From Mycolicibacterium doricum (GTDB lineage: Bacteria; Actinomycetota; Actinomycetes; Mycobacteriales; Mycobacteriaceae), in contig NZ_AP022605.1 in NCBI RefSeq assembly GCF_010728155.1, positions 1,054,001-1,118,000 of the forward strand: 64,000 nucleotides of DNA. Direction: 5' to 3'. Below the pieces are notes generated by a model. It worked only from the letters and a program-made list of their open reading frames with translations, searched no databases and was not told the DNA's origin. Shown here piece after piece: positions 9,384 through 20,434 of the stretch (positions are counted from its first letter, which is position 1; each line of letters starts with the position of its first letter). The position numbers and the translations under genes were made by a program.

Positions 9384-10936
9384 GGGTTCGCCGCCACTAC
9401 CGGCGTCGGCGCCGGGTCGGGTTGGTTGATGGTCGTCAGCGTGTGCCCGACCGCCGGGTCGATCACGTCGAGTGCGGGTTTGGGATACACCCCCAGCACC
9501 AGCAGCAGCACGATCAGCGGGGTGACCACGGCGAGTTCACGCGGGACCAGGTCGCGCAACCGCTCGTTGCCGTCGGCAACCGGACCCGTCATCATCCGCT
9601 GGTAGGTCCACAGCACGTAGATCGCAGAGAGCACCAGCGCGCTGGCCGCCAGCACCGCCAGCACCGGATAACGGGTGTACGTGCCGATGAGCACCAGGAA
9701 TTCACTGATGAACGGTGCCAGCCCGGGCAGCGACAACGTCGCCAGACCCGCGACGAGGAAGGTGCCGGCCAGTACGGGCGCCACTTTCTGCACGCCGCCG
9801 TAGGAGGCGATGAGACGCGACCCGCGCCGCGAGACCAGGAAGCCCGCGATGAGGAACAGCGCCGCGGTGGAGATGCCGTGGTTGACCATGTACAGCGCCG
9901 AACCGGACTGGCCCTGGCTCGTCATCACGAAGATGCCGAGGATGATGAACCCGAAGTGTGAGATCGACGTGTAGGCGATCAGCCGCATCACGTCGGTCTG
10001 CCCGATCGCGACCACCGCCCCGTACACGATGCCGACCACCGCGAGCGTGATGATCAACGGCCGGAACAGTGTCGCGGCGTCGGGGAACAACTGCAGGCAG
10101 TAGCGCAGCATGCCGAACGTGCCGACCTTGTCCATCACCGCCATCATCAGCACGGCGCTGGCGGGTGTGGCCTCGACCGCGGCGTCGGGCAGCCAACGGT
10201 GCAGCGGCCACAGCGGGGCCTTCACCGCGAACGCGAACATGAACCCGGCGAACATCAGGTTGAGCACCGCAGGGTTGACGACGAGATCGCCGGCCGCAAC
10301 GGCCGCGACGATCGCACGGAAGTCGAAGGTCCCGCTGTCGAAGGCGTCGCTGCCTGCGGTGGTGACGTACAACCCGATCACCGCGGCGAGCATGATCAGG
10401 CCGCCGAAAAGGTTGTACAGCAAGAACTTCACCGCCGCCTTGGAACGATCCAGCGCGCCGCCTGACCCGAACCCGCCGATGAGGAAGTACATCGGGATCA
10501 GCATGGCTTCGAAGAACACGTAGAACAGCAGCACGTCGAGGGCGACCAGCGACATGAACACCATGCCCTCGACGGCCAGCGTCAGCGCGAGATATGTGTG
10601 GACCGAGCGGCGTTGCGGTGCCCGGTCGGCGTCGTTCCACCCGGCGACGATGAGTATCGGCACCAGCACCGCGGTCAGCACGATCAGCGCCAGCGCGATG
10701 CCGTCGACACCGAGGGTGTAGCCGGTCCCGAACGACGGTATCCAGCGGCGGGATTCGACGAACTGGTACTGCTGACCGCCGGGGTCGAAACCAACGGCGA
10801 TGACCGCGGTGACCGCCAGCGCCACCAGCGACACCGCCAGCGCCACCCACTTCGCCAGCGCGCGGCGGGGAATCACCATCACCACGCCGGCACCGACGAT
10901 CGGCGCCGCCCACAGCGCGCTCAACCAGGGGATCAC
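9380..10936 (-). CDS. nuoM: NADH-quinone oxidoreductase subunit M
   Basis: This is a 518-residue proton-pumping membrane subunit. The GTG at 10936 is chosen because it overlaps the nuoL stop as GTGA and begins the first helix directly (VIPWLSALW); the open frame further upstream lies inside nuoL. Family markers are [40 protein letters not shown] and [19 protein letters not shown]. It is homologous to NuoL and NuoN and to Mrp antiporters. Confidence 0.96.
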   Translation of the reverse strand: MIPWLSALWAAPIVGAGVVMVIPRRALAKWVALAVSLVALAVTAVIAVGFDPGGQQYQFVESRRWIPSFGTGYTLGVDGIALALIVLTAVLVPILIVAGWNDADRAPQRRSVHTYLALTLAVEGMVFMSLVALDVLLFYVFFEAMLIPMYFLIGGFGSGGALDRSKAAVKFLLYNLFGGLIMLAAVIGLYVTTAGSDAFDSGTFDFRAIVAAVAAGDLVVNPAVLNLMFAGFMFAFAVKAPLWPLHRWLPDAAVEATPASAVLMMAVMDKVGTFGMLRYCLQLFPDAATLFRPLIITLAVVGIVYGAVVAIGQTDVMRLIAYTSISHFGFIILGIFVMTSQGQSGSALYMVNHGISTAALFLIAGFLVSRRGSRLIASYGGVQKVAPVLAGTFLVAGLATLSLPGLAPFISEFLVLIGTYTRYPVLAVLAASALVLSAIYVLWTYQRMMTGPVADGNERLRDLVPRELAVVTPLIVLLLVLGVYPKPALDVIDPAVGHTLTTINQPDPAPTPVVAANP

Positions 10937-12813
10937 CACAGGTTCACCACCAGGATCGCCGCCACCACGAGCGCCGCGCCGCCGAGCATACCCAGCGCAT
11001 ACGACCGCGCGAGTCCGGTCTGCAGACGGCGCAATCCGTCCGAGGTGCGCGCCACGAGCGTGGCGAGGCCGGTCGCGGCGCCGTCGACAGCCCTGTCGTC
11101 GACACTGACCATGCCCGCCGTCACCACCTGACCGGGTCGCATGAACACGGCCTCGTTGAGCGCATCCCCGTAGAGGTCGCGGCGCGCGGCGACGGTCAGC
11201 GCCGACCCGGCGGGTACGTCGGCGGGTACCGCTCGGGTCGCGTACGTGCGGTAGGCCACCGCGATGCCGACGGCCACCACCGACAGGATCACGGCGGTCG
11301 CCACCACCACCGGAACCGCGTGCGCCTCCTCGTGCGTTCCGACGACGGGCTCGAGCCAGTGCGAGAGTGTGCCGCCGACCGCCAGCAGCCCTCCCGACGC
11401 CACCGATCCGATGGCCAGGACAACCATCGGCGCGGTCATGACGGCCGGCGCCTCGTGCGGACGAACCCCTTCGGCCCAACGCTTCTCACCGAAGAACGTC
11501 ATCAGCATCACCCGGGTCATGTAGAACGCGGTGATGCCCGCACCGAGGATCGCCGCACCGCCGAGGAACCAGCCCTTGACACCTCCGGCGCCCAGCGCGG
11601 CTTCGATGATGCCGTCCTTGGAGAAGAACCCGGCCAGCGGCGGCACCCCGATGATCGCCAGGTAGCCGAGCCCGAACGTCGCGAACGTGATCGGCAGGGC
11701 TTTGCGCAGACCGCCGTAGCGGCGCATGTTCACCTCGTCGTCCATGGCGTGCATGACCGATCCGGCGCCGAGGAAAAGCCCGGCCTTGAAGAATCCGTGA
11801 GTCAGCAGGTGCATGATCGCGAACGCGTATCCGGCCGGGCCCAGCCCGGCGGCGAGCACCATGTAGCCGATCTGGCTCATGGTGGACGCCGCCAACGCCT
11901 TCTTGATGTCGTCCTTGGCGCAGCCGATGATCGCGCCGAACAGCAGCGTGACGGTGCCGACGATGACGACGCCGAGTTGCGCGGTCGGCGCCAGATCGAA
12001 CACCGGGCCCGAACGCACGATCAGGTACACGCCCGCGGTCACCATGGTGGCCGCGTGAATGAGCGCCGACACAGGCGTGGGGCCCTCCATCGCGTCGCCC
12101 AGCCAGGACTGCAGCGGCACCTGAGCGGACTTGCCGCACGCGCCGAGCAGCAGCAGCAGACCGATCGCGGTGAGGGTGCCCTCGCCGAGCTGCGAGGCGG
12201 CGCCGAACACTCCGGCGAACGACACCGAACCGACGGTCGCGAACATGATCATCAGCGCGATCGCCAACCCCGTGTCGCCGACCCGGTTGACGATGAACGC
12301 CTTCTTCGCGGCCGTCGCCGCCGACGGTTTGTCCGACCAGAACCCGATCAGCAGGTAGGACGCCAGCCCGACGCCCTCCCAGCCGACGTAGAGCCCGAGG
12401 TAGTTGTCGGCCAGAACGAGTAGCAGCATCGCGGCCAGGAACAGGTTGAGGTAGGCGAAAAAGCGCCGCTTTCCGGGGTCGTGCGCCATATACCCGATTG
12501 AGTAGACATGGATCAGCGAGCCGACTCCGGTGATCAGCAGGACAAAGCACATCGACAACTGGTCGAGTTGCAGACCGAAGTCGACCTGCAGTTCGCCGAC
12601 CGGGACCCAGGAGAACAGGGTCTCGTGCACGGCGCGGTCCTCGGCGGCGCGGCCGAGCATTCCGGTGAACAGCACCGCACCCACGACGAACGACGCGACC
12701 GACGCCGCCGTGGCGAGCAGGTGCCCCCACCGGTCCGAACGGCGCCCGGCCAGCAGTAGGACGACGGCACCGGCCAGCGGCAGCGCGATCAGCAGCCACA
12801 CCCCAGTGGTCAT
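10933..12813 (-). CDS. nuoL: NADH-quinone oxidoreductase subunit L
   Basis: This 626-residue protein is the largest antiporter-like subunit of complex I and ends in the family's long lateral helix region. Seen motifs are [38 protein letters not shown] and [18 protein letters not shown]. The start is ATG 12813. It is the only junction in the operon separated from its upstream gene by an array of mini-ORFs (12821-12949), with 7 bp between the last mini-ORF stop and this ATG. Confidence 0.96.
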   Translation of the reverse strand: MTTGVWLLIALPLAGAVVLLLAGRRSDRWGHLLATAASVASFVVGAVLFTGMLGRAAEDRAVHETLFSWVPVGELQVDFGLQLDQLSMCFVLLITGVGSLIHVYSIGYMAHDPGKRRFFAYLNLFLAAMLLLVLADNYLGLYVGWEGVGLASYLLIGFWSDKPSAATAAKKAFIVNRVGDTGLAIALMIMFATVGSVSFAGVFGAASQLGEGTLTAIGLLLLLGACGKSAQVPLQSWLGDAMEGPTPVSALIHAATMVTAGVYLIVRSGPVFDLAPTAQLGVVIVGTVTLLFGAIIGCAKDDIKKALAASTMSQIGYMVLAAGLGPAGYAFAIMHLLTHGFFKAGLFLGAGSVMHAMDDEVNMRRYGGLRKALPITFATFGLGYLAIIGVPPLAGFFSKDGIIEAALGAGGVKGWFLGGAAILGAGITAFYMTRVMLMTFFGEKRWAEGVRPHEAPAVMTAPMVVLAIGSVASGGLLAVGGTLSHWLEPVVGTHEEAHAVPVVVATAVILSVVAVGIAVAYRTYATRAVPADVPAGSALTVAARRDLYGDALNEAVFMRPGQVVTAGMVSVDDRAVDGAATGLATLVARTSDGLRRLQTGLARSYALGMLGGAALVVAAILVVNLW

Positions 12814-12820
12814 CGGCGCC

Positions 12821-12949
12821 TCAGTGCCTTCTCTTCTTCGCGCAAGCGCTCATCGGTGCCTTCTCTTCTTCGCGCAAGCGCTCATCGGTGCCTTCTGTTC
12901 TTCGCGCAAGCGCTCATCGGTGCCTTCTGTTCTTCGCGCAAGCGCTCAT
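12821..12949 (-). repeat. four tandem 32 bp units of chained mini-ORFs between nuoK and nuoL (MIRU-like)
   Basis: A 32 bp unit is repeated four times with 0-2 differences; on the plus strand GTGCC begins at 12824, 12856, 12888 and 12920. Read on the coding (minus) strand, each unit is a complete small ORF. The starts are at 12949, 12917, 12885 and 12853. The peptides are [33 protein letters not shown] and [10 protein letters not shown]. The first ATG overlaps the nuoK stop (TGATG), and each following start overlaps the previous stop (ATGA). The logic matches mycobacterial interspersed repetitive units (MIRUs), known in M. tuberculosis as small ORFs whose ends overlap neighbouring genes, but the unit is shorter than the classic types. 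Confidence 0.85.
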
Positions 12950-13248
12950 CAATGCCTCAGCAGGTTGGCGTCGTCGACCGACGCCGACCGGCGGGCCCGG
13001 TAGATGGTCATGATGATGGCCAGGCCGATGACCACCTCGCAGGCCGCGACCACCATCGTGAAGAACGCCACCACCTGACCGTCGAGGTTTCCGTGCATGC
13101 GGGAGAACGCCACGAACGCGAGGTTGGCGGAGTTGAGCATCAGCTCCACGCACATGAACACCACGATGACGTTGCGGCGCAACAACACCCCGGTGGCGCC
13201 GACGGTGAACAGCAGCGCGGACAGGTAGAGGTAGTTGTCGGGGTTCAC
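12949..13248 (-). CDS. nuoK: NADH-quinone oxidoreductase subunit K
   Basis: This is a 99-residue membrane subunit with three helices. The conserved helix-2 glutamate is seen in [16 protein letters not shown], the site linked to proton translocation. The start at ATG 13248 overlaps the nuoJ stop (ATGA). The stop at 12949-12951 shares its A with the first mini-ORF of the downstream repeat array. Confidence 0.95.
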   Translation of the reverse strand: MNPDNYLYLSALLFTVGATGVLLRRNVIVVFMCVELMLNSANLAFVAFSRMHGNLDGQVVAFFTMVVAACEVVIGLAIIMTIYRARRSASVDDANLLRH

Positions 13249-14048
13249 CGGTCGCCGTTCCTTCCGCTCTCCGACGGCGGCACCTCACGTGGCTGCAGGA
13301 CCGTGCTGACCGACGACTTCGCCCCGCTGCCGTCCGGAAGCCGGCCGGGCATGTCGACCGCGTTGTGGCGGGCGTAGACCCCCGGATTGGGCATCGGGGT
13401 GGCATGACCGCCGTCTCGGAAACGTTCGATGGACAACTCCCGCTGGGTCTTGCGGTTTTCGAAGCGTTCGCGGTGCGCCAGCACCATGGCGCCGAGTGCC
13501 GCGGTGATCAGCAGCGCACCGGTGAGCTCGAAGGCCCACAGATATCGGGTGAAGATCAGCGCCGCAAGACCCTCGACGTTGCCGCCGCTGTCGGCGCTGG
13601 GCCGGCCGGTGAAAGTGGCCGAGGAGCTTGCGGATCGGCCCGAGCGACCGGTCGTCGATACGGTTCCGATGCCCGCGATCAGCAGGATGCCGAATCCGAC
13701 GCCGACGGCGATGGCCGCGGCTCGTTGCCCCCGGATGGTCTCCACCAGCGACTCCGAGGAGTCGACGCCGACGAGCATCAGCACGAACAAAAACAGCATC
13801 ATCACCGCGCCGGTGTAGACCACGACCTGCACCACCCCGAGGAACAGCGCCTCCTGGGCGATGTAGAGCACCGCCAGCGCGATCATGGTGGTGGCGAGGA
13901 AGATCGCCGAGTACACCGCCTTGGGCGCGGAGATCACGCCGAGCGCCCCGATCAGCGCGACGCCACCGACGATCCAGAACACGACGGCCTCGCTGGTCGA
14001 GGTGATCGCCGCGCCCTCCGCGGCGATCACCACGATCTCCGTGCTCAC
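13245..14048 (-). CDS. nuoJ: NADH-quinone oxidoreductase subunit J
   Basis: This is a 267-residue membrane subunit with five helices in the first 190 residues. [20 protein letters not shown] is the conserved third-helix block. The GTG at 14048 overlaps the nuoI stop as GTGA and starts the protein ([12 protein letters not shown]); the longer open frame is inside nuoI. The polar C-terminal tail of about 60 residues is longer than in enterobacterial NuoJ, which is common in mycobacteria. Confidence 0.94.
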   Translation of the reverse strand: MSTEIVVIAAEGAAITSTSEAVVFWIVGGVALIGALGVISAPKAVYSAIFLATTMIALAVLYIAQEALFLGVVQVVVYTGAVMMLFLFVLMLVGVDSSESLVETIRGQRAAAIAVGVGFGILLIAGIGTVSTTGRSGRSASSSATFTGRPSADSGGNVEGLAALIFTRYLWAFELTGALLITAALGAMVLAHRERFENRKTQRELSIERFRDGGHATPMPNPGVYARHNAVDMPGRLPDGSGAKSSVSTVLQPREVPPSESGRNGDR

Positions 14049-14569
14049 CTGACGTCCTCGGTGACGGGCCCGATGCGGCCCAGGTAGTAGTCCTCGTCGG
14101 TAGCGCCGGGCGCCATCGGATGCGGTGGCGCCAGCATGCCGTCGCGCAGCGGTGCGAGCAGTTTCTCCTTGCCCCAGATCAGGTTCTCCCGGTTGTCGTC
14201 GGCCATCTCGTAGTCGTTGGTCATCGTCAGCGCTCGGGTCGGACACGCCTCGATGCACAGACCGCAGCCGATGCAGCGTAGGTAGTTGATCTGGTAGACG
14301 CGGCCGAAACGTTCACCGGGGGAATAGCGTTCCTCGGGGGTGTTGTCGTCGCCTTCGACGTAGATCGCGTCGGCAGGACAAGCCCAGGCGCACAGTTCAC
14401 AACCGATGCACTTCTCGAGACCGTCGGGATACCGGTTCAATTGGTGGCGGCCGTGATATCGAGGGGCGACCGGACCCGGTTTCTCCGGATACTCCTCGGT
14501 GATCGGCTTCTTGAACAGCGTCCCGAATGTGACGGCGAAACCGGCGACCGCGTCCCACAACTTAGGCAT
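14045..14569 (-). CDS. nuoI: NADH-quinone oxidoreductase subunit I (2 x 4Fe-4S)
   Basis: This is a 174-residue ferredoxin-like subunit with two classic cluster motifs, [12 protein letters not shown] and [12 protein letters not shown], which ligate N6a and N6b in the electron path to quinone. The ATG at 14569 ([10 protein letters not shown]) overlaps the last 8 bases of nuoH. The longer frame to 14641 would lie wholly in nuoH and is rejected. Confidence 0.96.
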   Translation of the reverse strand: MPKLWDAVAGFAVTFGTLFKKPITEEYPEKPGPVAPRYHGRHQLNRYPDGLEKCIGCELCAWACPADAIYVEGDDNTPEERYSPGERFGRVYQINYLRCIGCGLCIEACPTRALTMTNDYEMADDNRENLIWGKEKLLAPLRDGMLAPPHPMAPGATDEDYYLGRIGPVTEDVR

Positions 14570-15812
14570 CTGTCGTCTCCCTGGTTTCGGCCGCACGCGC
14601 GGTGTCCGCGCGGCCGGGTATCGGCGGAATCGGGAATACATCCGCGGCGGTGCGTTCGGGCACCGCCCGGTCCGGACGGAATCGCAGGGTGTGCCACAGG
14701 ATCGCGGCCAGTACGAAAGTCAGCACGGTGCCGAGGATCAGCACACCGCTCGCCCCACCGCCGTAGCCGGTGCTGCGCAGCGCGTGCGCGGTCGCAACGA
14801 CCATGATCCAGCCCAGTGACACCGGGATCAGCACCTTCCATCCGATCGCCATGAACTGGTCGTAGCGCAGTCGTGGCAGCGTGGCTCGCAACCAGATGTA
14901 GACGAACAGGAACACCCACACCTTCGCCGTGAACCACAGCAACGGCCACCACCCGCTGTTCGCGCCGTCCCACAGGCTGATCGGCCACGGCGCCTGCCAG
15001 CCGCCCAGGAACATGGTGGTGGCCAACGCCGAGACCGTCGTCATGTTGACGTACTCGGCGAGCATGAACATCGCGAACTTCAGCGACGAGTACTCGGTGT
15101 GGAAGCCGCCCACCAGTTCGCCCTCGGCCTCGGGCAGATCGAACGGCGCGCGGTTGGTCTCCCCGACCATAGACGTCACGTACACCAGGAACGACGGCAG
15201 GAGCAGGAAGACATACCAGGTCGAATTCTGGGCGGCGACGATCCCGGACGTGGACATCGTGCCTGCGTAGAGAAAGACGGTCGCGAACGACAGCGCCATC
15301 GCGATCTCGTAGGACACCACTTGCGCGCTTGAACGCAGCCCGCCGAGAAGCGGATACGTCGATCCGGAGGCCCAGCCTGCCAGCACGATGCCGTACACCC
15401 CCACGGAGGTGACGGCGAGGATGTAGAGCACCGCCACCGGGAGATCGGTCAGTTGCAGTGCGGTGCGGTGGCCGAACACCGAGACCTCACCGCCCATCGG
15501 GATCACCGCGAACGCCAGGAACGCGGGAATGACCGAGATCACCGGGGCCAGTAGGTAGATCGGTTTGTCGACCGCGGCCGGCGTGATGCCTTCCTTCAGG
15601 GCCAGCTTGATGCCGTCGGCCAGGGACTGCAACAGCCCTTTGGGGCCGACCCGGTTGGGGCCGAACCGCATCTGCATGCGGCCCAGCACCTTGCGCTCGA
15701 TCAGGATCGCGGCCAGCACGGTGAGCACCAGGAACCCGAAGACGCCGACGGCTTTGGCCAGGATCAGCCACCACGGGTCGTGGCCGAACAGCGTGGGGTC
15801 GGGGTAGGTCAC
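14562..15812 (-). CDS. nuoH: NADH-quinone oxidoreductase subunit H
   Basis: This is a 416-residue membrane subunit that forms the quinone chamber with NuoB and NuoD. Seen motifs are [39 protein letters not shown] and [14 protein letters not shown]. The GTG at 15812 (GTGACCTACCCC) overlaps the nuoG stop by GTGA. About eight helices and a Pro-rich tail are visible. Confidence 0.96.
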   Translation of the reverse strand: MTYPDPTLFGHDPWWLILAKAVGVFGFLVLTVLAAILIERKVLGRMQMRFGPNRVGPKGLLQSLADGIKLALKEGITPAAVDKPIYLLAPVISVIPAFLAFAVIPMGGEVSVFGHRTALQLTDLPVAVLYILAVTSVGVYGIVLAGWASGSTYPLLGGLRSSAQVVSYEIAMALSFATVFLYAGTMSTSGIVAAQNSTWYVFLLLPSFLVYVTSMVGETNRAPFDLPEAEGELVGGFHTEYSSLKFAMFMLAEYVNMTTVSALATTMFLGGWQAPWPISLWDGANSGWWPLLWFTAKVWVFLFVYIWLRATLPRLRYDQFMAIGWKVLIPVSLGWIMVVATAHALRSTGYGGGASGVLILGTVLTFVLAAILWHTLRFRPDRAVPERTAADVFPIPPIPGRADTARAAETRETTDA

Positions 15813-18202
15813 GGGGCGGCCCGCCCGATCGACACGACGGCGCCGGTGCTCACACCCAGTTGGCGGTGTACCTGTGAGCCGGGGGAGTTCAGCGGCAGCC
15901 ACACGACGCCGTCGGGCATGTCGGTGACGGTGAGGGGGAGCCTCACCTGTCCGCGGCCGGTCCCGACCGTGACCAGCTCACCGGGCGCCGCGCCGATGAC
16001 CTCCGCGGTGGCGCCGGACAGCCGCACGACGGCGGGCGGCGCGGTGCCCGCCAGATGCGGTTCGCCGTCCTGCATCCGCCCGAGGTCGAGGAGCGTGCGC
16101 CACCCCGCCAGCACCGCCTGCCCCGCCCCGATGCGCGGCGGCGCCGACACTTGGTGCGCGCATGGCGGGCGCGGACCGTCCCACCAGCCCAGCCGCGCGA
16201 GTTCCGCGCCGGCGCTCTGCACATCCGGCAGGCCGAGGTCGACGCCCATCTCGTCGGCCAGGAAGTTCAGCACCCGCAGGTCGGGGATCGCGTTGCTGCG
16301 TAACGCCGGTTCGAAGGACCGCAGCCTGCCTTCCCAGTCGAGGAACGCCCCGGCCTTCTCGGCCACCGGCGCCACCGGGAACACCACGTCGGCGGCGCGG
16401 GTGACGTCGCTCTCGCGTAGCTCGAGGCTCACCACGAACGGTACCGCCGTCAGCGCGGCGAGCGCGGCGTCCGGGTCCGGCAGATCGGTCACCTCGACAC
16501 CGCCGACCACCAGTGCGCCCAGTGCCCCGGAACGCGCGGCGTCGATCATCGCGCCGGTGTCGCGGCCCGGGGTTTCCGGCAGTGCGTCGCTGTGCCAGGT
16601 GGCTGCCAGCTGAGCACGGGCGGAGCCGTCGGTGACGGGGCGGCCGCCGGGCAGCAGGGTGGGCAGCGCGCCGGCCTCCACGGCGCCGCGCTCACCGGCG
16701 CGCCGCGGAATCCACGCCAGACGGGCACCGGTCACGCCGGCCAGCCGGGCGGCCGCCGTCAATGCCCCCGGTGTGGTGGCCAGGCGTTCCCCCACGACGA
16801 CGACCGCACCGGGCAGACGCAGCAGCGGTTCGTCGGTCAGGCCGTCGAGGGCGGCGGTCTCACCGCCCGGCGCGGCCGCGACGAGGCGACCGGACAGCTT
16901 GGTGAGCCCACGGCCGGCGAACGGCGCGACCGACAGCACCTGAAGTCCGTTCTTGCGGACGGCCTTGCGCAGCCGCAGGAACACGATCGGTGACTCGTCC
17001 TGCGGTTCCAACCCGGCCAGCAGGACCGCGGGCGCGTTCTCCAGGTCGGCGTAGGTCACCTGCATGGGACGGCCCGCCACGTGGGCGGTCAGGAAATCGG
17101 CCTCCTCGGCGCTGTGCGGCCGCGCCCGGAAGTCGACGTCGTTCGTACCGAGCACCATCCGCGTGAACTTCGCGTAGGCGTAGGCGTCTTCCACCGTGGC
17201 CCGTCCGCCCACCAGCACCCCGGCGCTGCCTACCGCGCCGGCCAGTCCGGTGGCCGCCACCGCGAGTGCCTGCGACCACGACGTCGGCCGCAGTGCACCG
17301 TCCTCGGCGCGGACCATCGGCGTGGTGATTCGGTCACCGACGGCCGTGTAGGTGAACGCCCAGCGGCCCTTGTCGCAGTTCCACTCCTCGTTCACCTGCG
17401 GATCGTCACCGGCCAAGCGGCGCAGGACTTTTCCGCGGCGGTGGTCGGTGCGCTGGGCGCAGCCCGAGGCGCAGTGCTCGCACACGCTGGGCGTGGAGAC
17501 CAGGTCGAACGGCCGGGCACGGAACCGGTACGCGGCCCCGGTCAGCGCGCCGACCGGGCAGATCTGCACGGTGTTGCCGGAGAAATACGACTGGAACGGT
17601 TCGCCGGGAGCGATGCCGACCTGCTGCAACGCACCGCGTTCCAGCAGTTCGATGAACGGGTCGCCGGCGATCTGCTGGGAGAACCGGGTGCACCGCGCGC
17701 ACAGCACGCAGCGTTCCCGGTCCAGCAATACCTGGGAGCTGATGTTGATCGGTTTCGGAAATGTGCGTTTGACGTCGGTGAACCGGGTTTCGGTGCGTCC
17801 GTTGGACATCGCCTGGTTCTGCAGCGGGCATTCACCGCCCTTGTCGCAGACCGGGCAGTCGAGCGGATGGTTGATCAGCAGCAGTTCCATCACGCCACGT
17901 TGCGCCTTGTCGGCGGCTTCGGAGCTGAACTGAGTGCGTACCACCATGTCGTGGCTCACGGCGGTGGTGCACGACGCCATCGGCTTGCGCTGGCCCTCCA
18001 CCTCGACGAGGCACTGCCGGCACGCCCCGACCGGGTCGAGGAGCGGGTGGTCACAGAACCGGGGGATCTGGATGCCGATCAGCTCGGCGGCCCGGATCAC
18101 CAACGTGCCCTTCGGCACGCTGACCGTGACGCCATCGACGGTCAGCTCCACCATCTCGACCGGCGGTGTGCTGGGCGTTCCGGTGTCGGCGGTCCGGGTC
18201 AT
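15809..18202 (-). CDS. nuoG: NADH-quinone oxidoreductase subunit G
   Basis: This is a 797-residue Fe-S subunit. The N-terminal 2Fe-2S region has the pattern [15 protein letters not shown], then [17 protein letters not shown] and the two 4Fe-4S motifs around [11 protein letters not shown] and [18 protein letters not shown] with a later CDKGRW provides a further cluster site. The rest is a molybdopterin-oxidoreductase-like fold without cofactor. ATG 18202 touches the nuoF stop (TGATG); an in-frame GTG codon directly before it is an equal alternative. Confidence 0.95.
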   Translation of the reverse strand: MTRTADTGTPSTPPVEMVELTVDGVTVSVPKGTLVIRAAELIGIQIPRFCDHPLLDPVGACRQCLVEVEGQRKPMASCTTAVSHDMVVRTQFSSEAADKAQRGVMELLLINHPLDCPVCDKGGECPLQNQAMSNGRTETRFTDVKRTFPKPINISSQVLLDRERCVLCARCTRFSQQIAGDPFIELLERGALQQVGIAPGEPFQSYFSGNTVQICPVGALTGAAYRFRARPFDLVSTPSVCEHCASGCAQRTDHRRGKVLRRLAGDDPQVNEEWNCDKGRWAFTYTAVGDRITTPMVRAEDGALRPTSWSQALAVAATGLAGAVGSAGVLVGGRATVEDAYAYAKFTRMVLGTNDVDFRARPHSAEEADFLTAHVAGRPMQVTYADLENAPAVLLAGLEPQDESPIVFLRLRKAVRKNGLQVLSVAPFAGRGLTKLSGRLVAAAPGGETAALDGLTDEPLLRLPGAVVVVGERLATTPGALTAAARLAGVTGARLAWIPRRAGERGAVEAGALPTLLPGGRPVTDGSARAQLAATWHSDALPETPGRDTGAMIDAARSGALGALVVGGVEVTDLPDPDAALAALTAVPFVVSLELRESDVTRAADVVFPVAPVAEKAGAFLDWEGRLRSFEPALRSNAIPDLRVLNFLADEMGVDLGLPDVQSAGAELARLGWWDGPRPPCAHQVSAPPRIGAGQAVLAGWRTLLDLGRMQDGEPHLAGTAPPAVVRLSGATAEVIGAAPGELVTVGTGRGQVRLPLTVTDMPDGVVWLPLNSPGSQVHRQLGVSTGAVVSIGRAAP

Positions 18203-19560
18203 CACACGCCCACCTCTCGCCTGGCCGTCAGTGTTGAGGCGTGGGGATCGAACGGGCACCCAGCAGAGTCGGGGCCGAGATGCGCGAGGTATTCGTCGCG
18301 GAAGAACTTGATCGACGAGACGATGGGGCTCGCCGCACCGTCGCCCAACGCGCAGAACGACTTCCCCAGGATGGTGTCGGAGATGTCGAGCAGTTTGTCG
18401 ACGTCGGCCTCGGTGGCGTCGCCGCTTTCCAGGCGCGCGTAGATCTGGGTGAGCCAGTAGGTGCCTTCGCGGCAGGGGGTGCACTTGCCGCAGGATTCGT
18501 GGGCGTAGAACTGCGTCCAGCGGCGCACCGCACGCACCACGCAGGTGGTCTCGTCGAAGATCTGCAGCGCCTTGGTGCCGAGCATCGACCCGACCGAGGC
18601 CATCCCCTCGTAGTCGAGTGGCACGTCGAGGTGTTCAGCGGTGAGCAGCGGCGTCGAGGAGCCTCCCGGCGTCCAGAATTTCAACTGGTGATCGGCGCGG
18701 ACACCGCCGGCGTAGGTGAGTAGTTCGCGCAGCGTGATTCCCAGCGGCGCCTCGTACTGTCCTGGCCGGGTGACGTGGCCGGACAGCGAATAGAGCGTGA
18801 AGCCAGGCGATTTCTCCGACCCCATCGAGCGGAACCAGTCGATGCCGTTGAGCAGGATCGGCGGCACGCTCGCGATGGACTCGACGTTGTTGACCACCGT
18901 CGGACAGGCGTAGAGCCCGGCCACGGCCGGGAACGGGGGGCGCAGGCGCGGCTGGCCGCGACGACCTTCCAACGAGTCGAGCAGCGCGGTCTCCTCACCG
19001 CAGATGTACGCGCCCGCCCCGGCGTGCACGATCAAGTCGAGGTCGAATCCGGATCCGCGGATGTCGGCGCCCAGATAGCCGGCTTCGTAGGCTTCGGCGA
19101 CCGCCGCCTGCAGCCGGCGCAACACCGGTACCACCTCACCGCGAACGTAGACGAAGGCGTGATGGGCTCGGATCGCGTACGCGGCGATGATCGCGCCCTC
19201 CACCAGGAAGTGGGGGGTGGTCAGCAGCAGCGGGATGTCCTTGCACGTACCCGGTTCCGACTCGTCGGCGTTGACCACGAGGTAGTGCGGTTTGGCGGCG
19301 GGCCCGTCGTCGCCCGCTGCTTTCTGGTCGCTCCGCGAGCTCGGCTGCTGGGGGATGAACGACCACTTGGTGCCGGTGGGAAAACCCGCACCGCCCCGGC
19401 CGCGTAACCCGGAGTTCTTGACGGTGGCGATGACGTCGTCGGGAGCGGTGCCGAGCGCCCGTTCCAGCGCGCGGTACCCGCCGTGGCGCCGGTAGGTGTC
19501 CAGCGTCCAGGGTTCGGGTTCGTCCCAGAACCGGCTCAACACCGGGGTCAGCGCGGTCAT
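18202..19560 (-). CDS. nuoF: NADH-quinone oxidoreductase subunit F (NADH and FMN binding)
   Basis: This is a 452-residue entry subunit that oxidises NADH with FMN. Visible are the NADH/FMN loops [27 protein letters not shown] and [19 protein letters not shown], and the N3 cluster motif [13 protein letters not shown]. An insertion of about 12 residues after the WSFIPQQ strand is polar and probably surface-exposed. ATG 19560 overlaps the nuoE stop by ATGA. Confidence 0.96.
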   Translation of the reverse strand: MTALTPVLSRFWDEPEPWTLDTYRRHGGYRALERALGTAPDDVIATVKNSGLRGRGGAGFPTGTKWSFIPQQPSSRSDQKAAGDDGPAAKPHYLVVNADESEPGTCKDIPLLLTTPHFLVEGAIIAAYAIRAHHAFVYVRGEVVPVLRRLQAAVAEAYEAGYLGADIRGSGFDLDLIVHAGAGAYICGEETALLDSLEGRRGQPRLRPPFPAVAGLYACPTVVNNVESIASVPPILLNGIDWFRSMGSEKSPGFTLYSLSGHVTRPGQYEAPLGITLRELLTYAGGVRADHQLKFWTPGGSSTPLLTAEHLDVPLDYEGMASVGSMLGTKALQIFDETTCVVRAVRRWTQFYAHESCGKCTPCREGTYWLTQIYARLESGDATEADVDKLLDISDTILGKSFCALGDGAASPIVSSIKFFRDEYLAHLGPDSAGCPFDPHASTLTARREVGV

Positions 19561-20405
19561 GGCGCCGGCCCGTCGACGGGTTTAGCCGGCACGCCCTCCG
19601 TGGGCGCGGGGGCAGGTTCATCGGTGGTCGAGTCGGCCGCCTCGGTGATCTCCGGATCCGGCTGCCTCCCTTCCCCTTCGGTGCTGGCGGGATCCGGGGC
19701 CGACATACCGTTCGCTCGTGCCACCCGTAGGCCGGCCAGCGTCGCGTCACCCGTCCCCCCGGGAGTGGTGACCGCACGCTGGTCGGCGAGTCCGGCGAGG
19801 GTGCGTGCGGTGTCGCGGAAGGTGCACAGCGGTGCGCCGCGGGTGGGAGCGGCGGGAGTGCCCGCGCTCAGCGAGTCGACGAGATCGCGGGCCGAGGCGG
19901 GCGTCTGGTTGTCGAAGAACTCCCAGTTCACCATCACGACCGGGGCGTAGTCACACGCGGCGTTGCATTCGATGTGTTCCAGCGTTACGCGGCCGTCGGC
20001 GGTGGTCTGCCCGGCGGGTATGCCGAGATGGTCCTGCAGCGCGTCGAGAATCTCGTCACCGCCCATGATCGCGCACAGGGTGTTGGTGCAGACCCCGACC
20101 AGGTAGTCGCCGGTGGGCGTGCGCCGGTACATCGAGTAGAACGTGGCCACTGCCGTCACCTCGGCGTCGGTCAAGCCGAGTCGCTCGGCGCAGAAGGCGG
20201 TTCCGGCGGTGGTGACGCAGCCGTCCTCGGCCTGCACCAGGTGCAGCAGCGGTAGCAGCGCCGACCGGCCCTGAGGGTACCGCGCGATGATCCGGGCGGC
20301 GTCGTCGGTCAGGCGTGCGGCGACCGCTGGCTCGTAGGACACCGGTCCGCTGATCGGCGGTCCGGGTTCGTCCGGCCGCTGGCCGAGTTCGAGGAAGATG
20401 CTCAT
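19557..20405 (-). CDS. nuoE: NADH-quinone oxidoreductase subunit E (2Fe-2S)
   Basis: This is a 282-residue thioredoxin-fold subunit. The 2Fe-2S ligands are the cysteines of VGVCTNTLCAIMGG and IECNAACDYAPVVMVN. The C-terminal 80 residues are Pro/Glu/Asp-rich and look disordered, longer than usual. The start at ATG 20405 overlaps the stop of the mini-ORF at 20402-20434 by ATGA. Confidence 0.95.
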   Translation of the reverse strand: MSIFLELGQRPDEPGPPISGPVSYEPAVAARLTDDAARIIARYPQGRSALLPLLHLVQAEDGCVTTAGTAFCAERLGLTDAEVTAVATFYSMYRRTPTGDYLVGVCTNTLCAIMGGDEILDALQDHLGIPAGQTTADGRVTLEHIECNAACDYAPVVMVNWEFFDNQTPASARDLVDSLSAGTPAAPTRGAPLCTFRDTARTLAGLADQRAVTTPGGTGDATLAGLRVARANGMSAPDPASTEGEGRQPDPEITEAADSTTDEPAPAPTEGVPAKPVDGPAP

Positions 20406-20434
20406 GGTCGTCTCTTCTTCGCGCGAGCGCTCAT
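20402..20434 (-). repeat. single mini-ORF unit between nuoD and nuoE (same family as the nuoK-nuoL array)
   Basis: The 33 bp between nuoD and nuoE is itself a complete ORF encoding [10 protein letters not shown]. Its ATG shares one base with the nuoD stop (TGATG), and its stop overlaps the nuoE start (ATGA). The DNA (ATGAGCGCTCGCGCGAAGAA) differs from the nuoK-nuoL unit by one base over its first 20 bases. It appears to be a single copy of the same mobile or duplicated element. Confidence 0.8.

Noticed and set aside
12821..12949. The nuoK-nuoL repeats considered as a CRISPR array
   Set aside because: Units are contiguous without spacers and are coding with stop/start overlaps; no cas genes are present.
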